Assembly (NCBI GenBank): GCA_007570785.1
Contig: ML662442.1
Location: 61,542,217-61,606,216 of the forward strand
Reading direction: 5' to 3'
DNA length: 64,000 bases
DNA from: Antilocapra americana
Lineage: Eukaryota > Chordata > Mammalia > Artiodactyla > Antilocapridae
Shown here one piece after another: positions 12,060 through 24,405 of the stretch. The notes beneath the pieces are model-generated. The model was not told the DNA's origin and did not search any database. It saw only the letters and a list, made by a program, of their open reading frames with translations. The position numbers were made by a program, and so were the translations under genes. Positions within the stretch are counted from its first letter, which is position 1; each line of letters begins with the position of its first letter.

Positions 12060-12140
12060 ACATCTAACAAGGACCTAGCATATAGAAATTCAGTGAATAC
12101 TAGTTAGTTGGTTAGTTGAATGACTGAATGAATGGGGAGA
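12060..12140 (+). repeat. Possible L2/MIR 3'-end remnant
   Basis: GGACCTAGCATATAGAAATT, CAGTGAATACT and TTGAATGACTGAATGAATGG resemble the shared 3' end of L2 and MIR elements (agtgcctggcacatagtaggcactcaataaat, ttgaatgaatga). Confidence 0.5.
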
Positions 12141-12373
12141 CAAAGAGACTAGCTCTTAAACTGTAACTGTTGAGAGTGTACCAACTCTCCTTATGTGTGA
12201 GACAAGGTATGAGAAAACCTCAGAACAACAACAAAAATAAAGCAAACAATTGGAACTGATTTATATTGATTCCAAACAGAATCATTTGCTGAAAAGAGTA
12301 TGATGTTTGGAAGGACACGCTTCACATCTTGATCAGAGTCACTCTTGACTATCAATATAAAACCTTCTATTAG

Positions 12374-12850
12374 AGCGATAGTTCTCAAACATGTTAGTCT
12401 TAGGGTCCCTTTTCCAGTCTTAACAATACTGAGACTATCAAAGAGCCTTTGTTCCTGTGAGTTCTACCAATATTGACCATACTAGAAGTTCAAACCAAGA
12501 AATTTCAAAAAAAATTGTTAATTCAGTTAATATTAACAATAATAAATCCATTATGTTAACCCAAATAAAATATTTTATGAAAAATTACATTATGCAAAAA
12601 AAAACATGGTATAAAAGGAGGCACATTTTTGTATATCTCTTTAATATATGACTTAACAGAAGATGTCTTCTTCATTCAATCTGTTGTAAAATCAAGTATC
12701 ATGTGGCCTCTGAGAAATTATACCATACACTCATGAGAAAATGAGAAGAAGAAAAACAGTGTCCTTATGACAATAGTGTTGACCTCACAAATCCTCTAAT
12801 ACGGTCTTGGGGACCCACAGCAGTCCCTGGAGTACATGTGAAGAACTATA
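12374..12850 (+). repeat. hAT-type DNA transposon remnant
   Basis: The left end ATAGTTCTCAAACATGT and the reverse complement of the right end (ATAGTTCTTCACATGT) form imperfect terminal inverted repeats of the TTCTCAAAC type common in mammalian hAT elements. The inside has GGGTCCCTTTTCCAGTCTTA, CTCTTTAATATATGACTTAA and GGGGACCCACAGCAGTCCCT, which match a non-autonomous mammalian hAT consensus I recall. The exact family is uncertain. No transposase frame survives. Confidence 0.65.
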
Positions 12851-13049
12851 TTTTAACATGAATAATTCTTTTCAACTCCACGCTATAATGAGAACCTTAT
12901 CAGTGTACTTATTTATACTGAATCTGCTCATTCAGTTGCTGCATGGTATATAGATGCTCTCTACGAAACAAAAGGCTTTACTGAGATGTTGGATGTCTGG
13001 AGAATAAAAATGGGAAAAGTTGAATATTTTTACACTAGTATAAATATAA

Positions 13050-13235
13050 AGGGTGTATTAATCAAGGTTCATGAGAGAAACAAATAGATACACACACACG
13101 TGCACACATAAAAAGGTTTATTGGAAAGAACTGGTTCATGTGATTACAGAGGCTGAGAAGAACAGACCCAGGAAGGGGCAACTGGACAGTTCTAGTCCAA
13201 GTCCAAAGGCTAAGTAATGTTCTATCTTCATAAGA
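13050..13235. repeat. Possible ancient interspersed repeat, family uncertain
   Basis: GTATTAATCAAGGTTCATGA, GGTTTATTGGAAAGAACTGG and TTCATGTGATTACAGAGGCT resemble a widespread mammalian repeat (gtattagtcagggttctccagagaaacag ... ttattggaattggctcatgtgattatggaggct). I cannot give the family name with certainty. Confidence 0.45.
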
Positions 13236-13719
13236 AAAACATTTTTGTGTGTTCTGAAGACCATTTTGAATAGTTATCAAAAGCTACCAAATCCCCAACA
13301 CACTGTGCAAAACAGTTAGTTCTTGGCATTGAGTGAGGTTTTCCCAGTAGAAACAAAAAACATGCCAGAAACTGTTGATGTGAAAAAACTAAAAACGCTG
13401 AACACTAATACAGTTTCATGCCCAGCCAGCTTAAGAAGCCATAATCAGGACCACAGGAGAGAGAACAGTGACAACTGAAATCACAATTTGGGTCCCAGTC
13501 CATCTGGGATGAATTTTTTTTTCCTTGTTGTAAGATTAACATCTCTAAGCATTTATGTTGCCATTACTAAACTGAAGGCAATGTCTTTCTTTTCACAATA
13601 TTTTTCAGCTTCTCATTGGCTTTTATCAAGCTTCTTCTCCTCATCCCATTTTGCTTCATCTGATTAGGTGCCAACATAATATACCAAGTTACTAAAACTA
13701 AGAACTTAGAAAGCAGGTT

Positions 13720-14420
13720 GATCTTTCCCTCACTTTCCTCTTGTACTCCACAAACAATTTGTATTGCCTCTAAACTGTCTCCTCAATCCATCCAACATTT
13801 CTTCATCTGAGCCAGTTCATCCAGCTCCTATCATTTCTCAGGAGGACAACTAGAATAGACTCCTAACAGGTTTCATGAATTCTACATTAGCAGTCCTACA
13901 ACAGCTTTCTACAGGCAGCCAGATTTTTCCAAAACAATTCATCTTTTCTCGTCTCCACTCTGTAGTGAGAATTAAACCCAAACTCTTCACTCTAATCTAT
14001 GAGCTTCAATACAACCTAGCCCCTGCCTTCCTCTCTCATATTATCTCCTACCTTCTCATCCTCAGCATGCTCCAGCTACAGTGGACTTCTGCCTTTTAAA
14101 AACCCAAGTTTATGTCTGTTATCTGTGTTTTTACACTGGGTTTTCCTCCGCCTGGAATACTCTCTCCTCAGCTGGCTTATTTTTATTGTTCAGGTCTCAG
14201 CTCAAATGCCATCTATCAGAGAAGTATTCCCTGGTCTGTTAATAAAGTAGTTCCTTCCAAGATTCCTTCTAACATGCCATTCTTTGTTATTGCCTTCATA
14301 GCCCTTGCCATTTACCAAATCCACTTTATCTGGCTGAACAACTCCACACACACAGAAAAATCATACTTTATCTTGTTCATTCAAAACTCTAGAACAGCAC
14401 GGAGTGGAAAGTTTCCATGA
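13720..14420 (+). repeat. L2 LINE fragment
   Basis: The order follows the L2 consensus: CCAAACTCTTCACTCTAATC, AACCTAGCCCCTGCCTTCCT, CCGCCTGGAATACTCTCTCC, CAGGTCTCAGCTCAAATGCC and AGAGAAGTATTCCCTGGTCT. L2 is a CR1-like LINE, extinct since early mammals. The open frames at 13875-14420 are relics or chance. Confidence 0.8.
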
Positions 14421-14900
14421 TATCTGGCAACCACCTATCTGTGCTTTCTGCTGGCATGTCTGCAGCACTTCCATAATGCTCCCTTAGTACCAAATGTGTC
14501 ATATCCACCAGAGCACCTCCTCAGCCCTCATGCAGTCTTTTCAAGATCAGAAACCTCTTTTCCCTCCTAGCACTTAACAGAGGAATTCTGCACAGGTAAA
14601 GTCTTAGTGAATTCAACTAAAGCAAACAAAAAAAAAAGAAAAGAAAGAAAAAAAGCAAGCAAAAAATGAAGAATTTCAAAAGTTATAGCAGTACTGTTTT
14701 TCAAAGACAACAAGAAGGGAGAAAAACAGTAAATCTGAAATAACTGTAAACAATGTTCTTAAAACAAAACAATGTTTTCAAAGCTGACATTTCCCTCCAG
14801 AGAGCCCATGATTTTGGTAAGGTTGACAGATGTGCCCTCACTTTTGTTGCAGCCTGTTATTATTTTCTTCAAACATCTATCTAACTTCTATTGTTTCTTT
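14421..14900. other. Intronic DNA, no recognised element
   Basis: Contains an A-rich low-complexity run at about 14625-14665. Nothing else recognised. Confidence 0.45.
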
Positions 14901-15152
14901 TTTTAAAACTTTTTATTTTGTATTGATAGATAGTCAATTAACAATGTTGTGATAGTTGCAGGTGAACAGTGAAGGGACTCAGTCATACATATACATGTAT
15001 CCATTCTCCCTCAAACTCCCCTTCCTTTCATGGTGCCATATAACATTGAGCAGAGTTCCATGAGCTATACAGTAGAACTTTGCTGGTTATCCATTTTAAA
15101 TACAGTAGAGGGTACATGTCAGTCCCAACTCCCTAACTGTTCCTTCCCTCCA
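14901..15152 (-). repeat. L1 LINE 3' UTR fragment
   Basis: The plus strand reads as the reverse complement of an L1 tail: TTTTTATTTTGTATTGATAG, AGTCAATTAACAATGTTGTG, TACATATACATGTATCCATT, TTGAGCAGAGTTCCATGAGC and GGTTATCCATTTTAAATACA. It is the same type of tail as the one at 3281, in the opposite orientation. Confidence 0.85.
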
Positions 15153-15298
15153 CTCTATTACTTAAGATAATGCCTTCCACTAAGTTTGTTTCCAAAAGAC
15201 AGAATGAGGCACACATTTTTAAAAATTACATTTGTCCCCCAAGCTCCAACACAAAAGAACTGAACTTGCAACTTCACAGGATTCTAGTCCAACAACTC

Positions 15299-15500
15299 GT
15301 GTGTGTGTGTGCTTAGTCACTCAGTCGTGTCCAACTCTTTGTGAACCCATAGGCAGTGCCCATCAGGCTCCTCTGTCCATGGGGATTCTCCAGGCAAGAA
15401 TACTAGAGTGGGTTCCCATGCCCTCCTCCAGGGGATCTTCCCAACCCAGGTCTCCTGTATTGCAGGGGGATCCTTACCATCTGAGTCACCAGGGAAGCTC
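15299..15500 (-). repeat. Bov-tA SINE with (GT)n tail
   Basis: The plus strand starts with a GT run, then TAGTCACTCAGTCGTGTCCA, TCCAGGCAAGAATACTAGAG, CCAGGGGATCTTCCCAACCC and ends GAGTCACCAGGGAAGCTC, the reverse complement of a Bov-tA unit. The (GT)n is the microsatellite-like 3' tail. It translates as the open frame at 15232-15549, which is not a gene. Confidence 0.92.
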
Positions 15501-16569
15501 TGTCTGTTCCATTATCGGGAATTTTTTTATCCACATTCTGCAGGAGTAAAATTTCTCTTAATTCCTGAGTAAGGGCTTTGTATTTGTTCTAGGTAGCCAT
15601 CTTAAATTTGAAAATAAAATGCATTGTATCTTCAAGAACAGCATCTAACATGTTCATAAAACACAGAACTGTAAGAAGATTTCAGATGAAATGAGAACAA
15701 CATTTTTGCTTCTTGGGAGACTAGTCACCTCAAGAAGTTTCCCTGCTACACATTAAGATCTAGAAACTGGGCCAAACACTGTACAACAGTTTAATCTTTC
15801 CCTACAACATCGTAGGAAGCAAAAGCATGAACCCAACTGGCCCTTACTTTGACCTCCTGAATTTTTATTTTCACCTGTATGATACAGAAAACCTGTGCAA
15901 TCTACTATTAAAAGTGTGAATTAATTATCACCTACCCTCTCTTAAAGGCAGGCAAATTTTACAATCTGCTGCACTTTTCTCATCAAAATTTTTTAGGATG
16001 CCAGTTTCCCCTACCCACTATCACCCAGCTCTTCAACTGTCTAGCTTGAGCAAATAATTAAACCTTTTTCTGTCTTGGTTTCTTTGTCTTGAAATGCCTA
16101 ACGCCCTTAGGGTATGCTGTCAAATGAGACTGTGTCTATGATGTACTAAACCACACTGATCAACCAAATCCTTAACATGTGTTCCTTCGGTCTTATTCAT
16201 TCTTTTCTCTGTTAAATAGTTCAGAGAATCACACTGGAAAATGGATGAAAGAACATTTTCAAAGGTTAAAAATGAGATAATGTTAATGAATAGTAAACTT
16301 AAAAACTTCCAATACAGAGACAGCCAAACCTTTCTCAGTCCCTCCCTTCACACCACTACCTAACCCTTTTTACCCCCTGTGAATCATCCCTCCTTCCCAG
16401 CTCTCACCTTCCTGTTTCTATCTAATCCTCCCCTTTCACTCTTATTATTATTTAAATAATTATTATTATTTAAAATCTGGTAAATACACACTGGAAACAC
16501 ATATACACACTTAACCTTAGCAACAGTTATAAAAGGATAAATAAGTTTAAGATTTCTTGTACTAAGATT
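15501..16569. other. Intronic DNA, no recognised element
   Basis: Unique AT-rich sequence with a short ATT-rich patch near 16440-16475. Nothing recognised. Confidence 0.45.
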
Positions 16570-16785
16570 GGGCTTCCCAGGTAGCACAATGGTAAAGAAT
16601 CTGCCCACCAATGCAGGAAACTCAGGAGACAGGTTCAAACCCTAGATCGGAAAGATTCCCCTGGAGAAAGGAATGGCAACGCACTCTAATATTCTTGCCT
16701 GGAGAATTCCAAGGACAGAGGAACCTGGCAGGCTGCAGTTCCTGGGGTCGCAAACTGTTGAACACAACTGAGCACGCACACACAC
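16570..16785 (+). repeat. Bov-tA SINE
   Basis: Head GGGCTTCCCAGGTAGCACAA, GGTAAAGAATCTGCCCACCA, body TCCCCTGGAGAAAGGAATGG and CTTGCCTGGAGAATTCCAAG, ending ACTGAGCACG and a short CA run. Full length and moderately diverged. Confidence 0.93.
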
Positions 16786-17472
16786 GTTCCAAGATTTCTC
16801 CAATTTCTGAAATTCTAGCACTCCTGCCATGGCTCTCCAAACTGCGGAGCTTCTGTATTACGTGGTACTGAAATGTTCTGAGAAGCGGCTGCTAAAATGA
16901 AAAGCAACTTCAGAGAGAATAATCAGAGCTGCATTTACCACAAAAGGCAAGAGAGTCGAGAGTCTTTATTCTATAGCCAATTTTGTCATCAACACTTCCC
17001 TTCTCAAAGGAACTGAGACTAGAAAGAATATTGAAAGTTATGAGAAGGTAGAAGTCTCTGGAAACTGCCTAAATGTCATATTAGCAATTCCAGCCTGTTG
17101 TCTGGATATACTTTAATGAAAGTATAATAATGAAAGACCAGAACTTAAGGTCAGTCCAGAAGGAGTGTGCAGTATTTATTTCCATGTAAATGGATATTCC
17201 CAAAGACAAAGTACTCTACTTAGTAGTCACTGTGTGCCTAATGGTAACAAAAATTTATTTTAAAATTTTAATATGCCATATATCAGGAGAACAAGGCTTC
17301 ATTTTGACTCAAAGTTAGTAACAAGAGTCAACAACAACTCCTGAATAAGCAAATGGCAAGCAATGATCAATTAAAGAAGAACTCAGGTTGAGTGAGATTT
17401 CTCAGCCTAGTTCTCAGGTTCAAGGATAATCAACCTACAAGAGTTCAAAGTCTGCTTCCTTTATTGGATCCT
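16786..17472. other. Intronic DNA, no recognised element
   Basis: About 690 bp of unique sequence. Nothing recognised. Confidence 0.45.
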
Positions 17473-17806
17473 AAAGTTCTAAATTTCCCTGGTAGCTCAG
17501 TTGGTAAAGAATCCTCCTGCAATGCAGGATTCCGAGTTCAATGCTGGGTAGGGAAGATCCCCTGGAGAAGGGATAGGCTACCCACTCCAGTGTTCTTGGG
17601 CTTCCATGGTGGCTCAGCTGGTAAAGAATCTGCCTGCACTGTGGGAGACGTGTGTTTGATTCCTGGGTTGTGAAGAACCCCTGGCGAAGAAGGGACTAGC
17701 TTCCCACTCCAGTATTCTGGCCTGGAGAATTCCATGGCCTGTATAGTCCATAGGGTCACAAAGAGTCAAACACGACAGAGCGACTTTCACTTTCAAAGTT
17801 CTAAAT
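17473..17806 (+). repeat. Head-to-tail Bov-tA dimer with 12-bp target-site duplications
   Basis: A first, shorter unit (17485-17596: TTCCCTGGTAGCTCAGTTGG to CACTCCAGTGTTCTT) runs directly into a second, full unit (GGGCTTCCATGGTGGCTCAG to GAGTCAAACACGACAGAGCG). The 12-mer AAAGTTCTAAAT lies at 17473-17484 and, unchanged, at 17795-17806. One flanking duplication around both units means the dimer inserted as a single piece. Confidence 0.95.
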
Positions 17807-18755
17807 CACAATAGGAGACATTTTATAAAAGATTTGAAAAAAAGAATAAGATTTATTCCACTCCCATCCCAAGGAAATCATGTGCTTATCTATGAAATGG
17901 TAAAAAAAAAAAAAAAGTCATGCTCTGAAGTCAGAGACCTGATTCTGTAGCCTGGTGCTGATACCACCCACCATCCACCTCTCTTCTACAACTTAACTGA
18001 TAAAAATCAGTCCCAGAAAAAGTAAATGCCATGGATATAATAAATTACTTATTTGAGAGGACTGTTATAGGGATTACAGAAATGGGATGGGAACTATCAA
18101 AGTAAAAATGTAGTTTCACTTTTTTACTTACAAAATATTATTTCAACCAAAAATCTATCTGCCTATTTTTGAAAATAGTGCCTGCCTTAGTACAAACAAA
18201 GTGATGAAGGGAGAGGGTGGGGCAAAAGAGAGTGAGAACACAAAACATGAGAGAAAAATGAGAAATTGAATATGGCGAAATAGAGGGTCCAAGCAAGATG
18301 AAAAAAAGGGAAGAAAGAAGTACCTCCACTTTAAATGCAAAATTTTGGAAGACAAAAGAAAAGAGGGAAACACAGGGTGGAAAATAAAATGGGGCTATGT
18401 TTATTTTCTGTCTCCCCACGTAGCTTCATAAACCATCCAAAAGAAACTAAAGTCCTAGGAAACATAAAAGCAAAAGAGAATGATATCATCACTTCAAATG
18501 TTAAGATTGTTGCTTTTGGCCACAAGACGATTAATCTTCTATAATTCAAGGACATGATATAAATTTTTTTAAAAATCCAAGACCCCTCAAAAGTCCTCTG
18601 AGCCTACATTAATTTTGATAGCTCTAGTGGAATTAGTGGTTCCCAGTACTAGAATAAAGCATAATACTGCTTTCTAAGATAAACTAATCCATCTCTCCAA
18701 TGCAGCCAATCCAGCTGTTATTTAAAAACAATCAAACAAAAAAACAGTAAAAAAA

Positions 18756-18786
<31 letters not shown>

Positions 18787-20330
18787 GAAGAGAAACCCCC
18801 AAAACATACCTGGTCAATTGTGAACTACTATATCGACCACTGGTGAGGAAAGAAAGTATGCAAATACTTCTCTGACTGTGGACAATTTATTCAACTTTCT
18901 CTTAGCAAATACAGTCACCCAAGGATATTCCTCCAAGAAAACATTCCTCTTAAATATATTCAGAAAAACTGCATGAGGCAAGTGCGCAAATGGCCTCCAT
19001 TCCAACAGGACTCTTGCTGTCCAGAGAGCAGCTAAGGATTGAACTTTGTTTTCATAAATGCTAACTTAAGGCTCAATGAGTGAACACAAACATTGAGAAA
19101 TTGTTGTGTTTCTGTTCCCACACTAACTTTTTAAAGCTTCCCTCTGGGATGTACTGTAGAAGCTAAAATAGAAAATAGTTTCAGCCAAAAACCAAGTAGC
19201 AGTGGGAACTCTGACCAACAATCAAGCACAGGTGTTTCCCAACCCACATTCGCCTCAATCCCACAAAAGGGAGAATACACAGAAGGGAAGAGGGACCTTT
19301 GAGTAACTTCAAATTTTTGACTCTGCTATTGAGATGTACTTGAGAATTTCAGTAACATTCATAAGATAAGTGTAAACACTTTAAGCACACATTATAGGAT
19401 CAATTTTTCTCCCTTGGGAATAACCAGAAGCAGCGATATGTCTCCAACATTTTTTCCTTCTAACTATAATATTATCAAATATCTCCTTAAGAACTGTTTA
19501 CATAACTTTTTTTAAAAAGGGAACTGCTTTTTAAATAGCCCTACAAGTAGTGACTAAACTCTACAAGTACCATGAACTGGAAGTGACCACTCTAATCATG
19601 GTGATATATATCCACTAAATGCAACCAAGTGTATGCACAGACACAGGTAATACCAAGCACTTTATCTGGTGCCCAGAATCCTCACGAGTATAGTTTGTAT
19701 AAACCTTGCAATGTGTTATTTGCAATGAACCATTAGCATGAACTCATAGTTCACAATTCGTAATGATAGAGATGCATTTTTCACCTTGCTTTACCCCTCC
19801 TTTTTGCTTAAAAGAATTGGTGGTCTCCTTTTCTTCTCTGAAAGCCTAATTTCTACCTTCTTTAGGAATTCCTATGATTGGTCATATTCCTTTTTAGGTG
19901 ATTTACAAATTTTACATTTCCTACCTTCAAGTTTGTAAGGCAGAATCTTCCAAGCTCAAAAAAGGAAACGTCTTAAGGGCTACTGCATGATTAGGCATAG
20001 TGATCTACACGGAGCAGACAGCCCATTTAATGGGATTGACGGTGAAGGCTAAGCGGAAAGTTACTAATGGAACTAAGTAAAACCGTAAAAATATCTTATT
20101 TAATTCATCCAACATTCTAGTGAGAAAGATATCAAATATGTTAAGTGCTTAACATGATACAGAAGAATGTGGGGTTTAAAAAAGTAGCTTGCTCAGAAAT
20201 CAGTCCAAATCTAATACTAAATCCATCTTCTTTAGTCTATATATTATACTGCCCATTAAAGTGGATAAGAAATTCAGTTTACAAAGGTAACACATAACTT
20301 AAATTTTCTTAATTGCTTGGAGAAAATGGG
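17807..20330. other. Intronic DNA, no recognised transposable element
   Basis: About 2.5 kb. Apart from an A-run and GAA repeat at 18749-18785 I see no named element. The open frames near 18138-18555 on both strands and at 18814-19005 lack recognisable domains. Confidence 0.4.
18749..18785 (+). repeat. (A)n(GAA)n simple repeat
   Basis: About 16 A residues are followed by seven GAA triplets. The A-run may be the remnant of a retroposon tail, but no element is visible before it. Confidence 0.9.
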
Positions 20331-20334
20331 GGAG

Positions 20335-20640
20335 ATGAAGACAGTGATGAAGGAAGCGAACAGACCAAGATGGCCTTGTAAACAAAATAAGGACCTTTGC
20401 CTTTATCCTAACTGTTTATAGAAAGACACAGAAAAGCATTAAGCTGGGGGAAGCAGAAACTGCTGTCTTAAATCAGATTTAAATTTTGGAAAATCACTCT
20501 GGCTACTGTGTGTAGACCAGCTAGGAAATAGTTACAGCATTCTCATAGAGAATTCTGTATTTAATTATGATAGCAGATGACAAAGATAATAGGAAGCAAT
20601 TATCTAAAACCTACACAAGAGGTAAAAAATCAACAAGAAC
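20335..20640 (-). repeat. L2 LINE fragment
   Basis: The plus-strand words AAGATGGCCTTGTAAAC, AAGGACCTTTGCCTTTATCC, AAAATCACTCTGGCTACTGT and GACCAGCTAGGAAATAGTTA are the reverse complement of the L2 coding region (ggccttgtaggccatggtaaggactttggc, aggatcactctggctgctgtg). Confidence 0.7.
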
Positions 20641-22918
20641 TGATGTGAATTAGAAACAGAAGTGAACAATAGATAGGGGTCCAGAATGTACAACTACATT
20701 TCTCGCTCATATACCCAAATAGACAGTGGTACAATTTTCTGAGTCTTGGCACTCTGGATAGAGATCAATTTGGGAGGAAAGTTCAGTTCAAGTTTTTTAT
20801 TGTAAACAACAGAAGCTACTATATCATTTTCAGCAAAAAAAGAAACATATTAAAAAAAAAAACTAGAAAGCCCAAACAATAACCAAAATATTAGTGGAGA
20901 CCTATCACTGAGTACAAACACTCCTCCCAAAACCCAGGCTGAGTCCTATATTTTGCTGACCATGGATGTCTATGCTTCAACTCTTTGCAGAAGGAAATCC
21001 TCATGATGTCTTCTTTCTGCAGCCAACGGCTTCCTAATCAAACTTTATTTAAGTGGTCTGAGGTGGAGATATGGTCACCTATCAATATCCTGGCTACAAG
21101 GATGGCTTAAAGGTGTTGGACTTCTTTCTGAGGTCATGAGAACTTGTAAGGTAAGAAATTCACCAAACATAGGAAAGACTGCCAAAAAGAATAATAAATA
21201 TCACCTAAGGAAAAAGGGGCATTAATTTTATTGAAACATACCAGAGAAGAGGTTGAGTAGGCTATTGGATATATGATTCTGTATCTTAGAGAAAAGAGCT
21301 TAGCAATTATGAACACATTTGTGAATCATCTCCACATAAATTTTACACTTGTAAGCAAATTCCACAACCTTACTGTGTTTTTTGCTTTGCATAAACTTTT
21401 CAACAAAATCTCAAATATTTTATAAATATGGTACTACAGATGAAATTTAATCAAGTTAATGTCACACCATATATTATTATGGAACATAACAATCTGCCTG
21501 CAAATCATTCTATCCCTAATACTGACAGAAATACTTCCAAAGAACTTCACTCTAAACTTTTAACTTACATGGCTATCTCTGATAACTCTAAATGTTTTTA
21601 CTATCTTTTACTGAAGTGTTATTTCAATAGCAATTAATAATTTGGGTGATTTCCAAGACCTCACCTCAACAAACTCTGTCTATAGCTGGATGAAAGCTAC
21701 TTAATCTTGCACTCACAGCACACATGACTAGTTTGAGTATCTCGAGTATATTCACCTCTTGACCTTCACTAAGTACATCTCCTAATCTCAACAGTTGTCT
21801 CCTGATTTATTTTTTTTTTCAAATACAAAACAAAAATTCCCGGTTGAGTGTGCTGTATGTTTATCCTGAGCAGCATTCAATTTAAAAGACAATGTGTTCT
21901 GGGGAAGAAAAAATTGACAAGATACTGAAAACAGACAAATGTATCAGAGAGGAAAAGTTGGAACTAATGGTGATTGAAGCAGCAGTGTGACTATCTTCTC
22001 CACAGTAGTTTTGGCCTAAAATTGCATCCTAGAACACAGAAAAGCATGTAAATGTCCTTCTATACCTGAACACATGAAAATAAATAACAGAAACTCAAAC
22101 AACTTCATGGATAAACTAGCTGCAGTGACATTTCTGAGTGAAGAAATTCACTCTGATACCAATCCTGGGCTTGATGTTGGGGTGGGGCGAGGTTCAGGAT
22201 TTTCTACAGGGGGCACTAAGTCCTACCACAAGGCCTCTGATTCTCCTTTAACAAATAGAAACGACTTCATGGTCAAGTTCTTTAAGGTAGTAATGGAAAG
22301 AGTGGTCCCACCCACCTTTCTAGTTGCCCAGTATCACATGTAGGATGAAATTCAAAAATCAAAATTACCACCCCAACAATACAAAATCCAAAATTTTGCC
22401 ATCCAATACAAAACGAGATTAAAAAGGGTGATGGGGGCAGAGATGTCGACTGTTAAGGAGGTGAGCAAAGGAGAGATGCAGATGCCTGAGGAATCTAATT
22501 CTCAGGCCAACTAAACAGATTTGTTTGGATGACCTACAAGAAGAGTAAAAAGTCTCCAGCGGCTAAATTTCCTCCTAAAATAAGTCATTTCGACTAAGCG
22601 TAAACTGTTTCTTGGTTCTCTATCAAACCAGTAAAAATAGCTAAGAGTTCATTGGTCTGAACTGTCAGAGTAAACCCATATGGCTCATAACGTAAACATG
22701 GCAACCAGATAGGGTTTCAAGACTTTCTCTGTTGATAAACATTTGTTTCAAGCACTAGTCTCAGTATGTCAATCACATGAGGAAGGAATCCCCTCATTCT
22801 AGCAGACCCAGCAACTGAGTAAGCATTATGAGTTTTACTTTAACCAACTTAAATGTGCAACAAAGTATGGTTTGTTAAGTCCCTATGGGCAGCAAACAGT
22901 TTAGAAATACACCTGATT
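20641..22918. other. Intronic DNA, no recognised element
   Basis: About 2.3 kb of AT-rich unique sequence. Open frames at 21134-21316, 21428-21637 and 22074-22343 have no recognisable domain. Confidence 0.4.
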
Positions 22919-23738
22919 CAGTGTTTCTCAAACCAGAGAAAATACTAGTCTTTAAAAAGGAAAACTTTCTCATGGACCTCAGTGTTAATTGACATTATGC
23001 ACAGATAATCTCTGAGTATTAACTTATTATAACAAGAGTCTATCATACTCTTATCCATACAAACAAATGTAAAAATCAATAAAATTTTAACTAATATTAA
23101 TTTAATGTCATAAATTTTGTTTTGCAGAATCAATATTGCAAATATTACATAGTGAAAACATATATACTTTATTGTATAATTATATTTCACTTTGGATTTG
23201 ATTTTTCTTTTGATTTTGATCAAAATGCAACATCATTTGAGTCAATATTAATACATCATTGTTATTTTTATTTGATAGTGATTTTTAGCCACTGATTCAT
23301 GCCTTTGTTGGACCAATAATTTAATAGTTTGTCCCAAAATATAATAACAGGAAAAACTCACAGTTGTTAATAAACATTTCTGATTATTTACTATATTTAC
23401 TGTTAATGAACTTTTTTCAAGCTAATATATAAAATGTCACAGTTTACTATAATTTCTCAACCTTATACATTTACTTTCTGCCACACAGTAGCTAAAGGTT
23501 TCCATCACTTTTCCCTCTGTGAACTGCTGTTAAACCATTTGTGCCCTAAACTAAGATGCAATTTGTACTTTCCTTTAAGAAAGCTACAACATAATGCAAA
23601 TAATGCCTTTGAATTATTTCTTAATCACCCACATAATCTTAAATGTGTATAATATTAATTTTGGACTCAAAAAAGAGAAATTTTTAAACTTTCATAGGAC
23701 TCAGAGAAAGCACCTATAGACTGTAGGTTAAGAAGGCT
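22919..23738. repeat. Possible hAT-type DNA transposon relic
   Basis: It starts CAGTGTTTCTCAAACC, a typical hAT terminus. A loosely matching inverted end (CTGTAGGTTAAGAAGG) lies at about 23720-23738. The interior is very AT-rich and unassigned. This call rests mainly on the left end. Confidence 0.3.
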
Positions 23739-23740
23739 TA

Positions 23741-24262
23741 CCTAACTCATTTGATAATACTCACCCTCAAAGAAGACTTATCATTTATAATACAGACAGC
23801 TGCACAGTGAGAAAACAAGCAGAAGAAGCACACTGGACCAAAATTGTGTACAAACCTAAATTCATTTTCTTGGAGGAAAATACATACTTTCTTTTTCCAA
23901 AGGAAAACATTTTTTAAAAGGTACTCAGAGCCATGTCAGTAAAATAAGAACCATCACTTTATGTTATATGGCTTCCTCTTTGCCTTCAGCTTTAGAATCT
24001 AATACTAGAAAAGGCTTTGCTTTCTCTGAAAGTAGTTAAAACTAAACAACTAATTATGTATTTACTTTTCAAGTTGGTGCCAGGAAGCTTGCATATAATT
24101 TGAAGTTTAACTAGAATGGTAGTATAAGCCTCAGTGGCTGGAAAATCTAGGTTTATTGGCTGTGAACTTGATTTTATAATCATAGTTGCATTCCTAGGTA
24201 GCAGGGGTCTTTTCTCCTAGTTATCTTCACCAATTGAGTATCTCAGAGGTGAAAAAGATAAA
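23741..24262. other. Intronic DNA, no recognised element
   Basis: About 520 bp. Nothing recognised. Confidence 0.45.
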
Positions 24263-24405
24263 AGTGTTAGTTTCTCAGTCTTGTCCATCTCTTTGCGACC
24301 TCCTAGGCTGTAGCCCACCAGGCCCCTCTGGCCATGGAATTCTCCAGGCAAGAATACTGGAGTGGGCACCGATTTTCATCTCCAGGGGATCTTTCCAAGC
24401 CAAGG
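24263..24405 (-). repeat. Truncated Bov-A type SINE
   Basis: The plus strand carries AGTTTCTCAGTCTTGTCCAT, GGCTGTAGCCCACCAGGCCC, CTCCAGGCAAGAATACTGGA and TCTCCAGGGGATCTTTCCAA. The tRNA-like head is missing. Confidence 0.9.
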
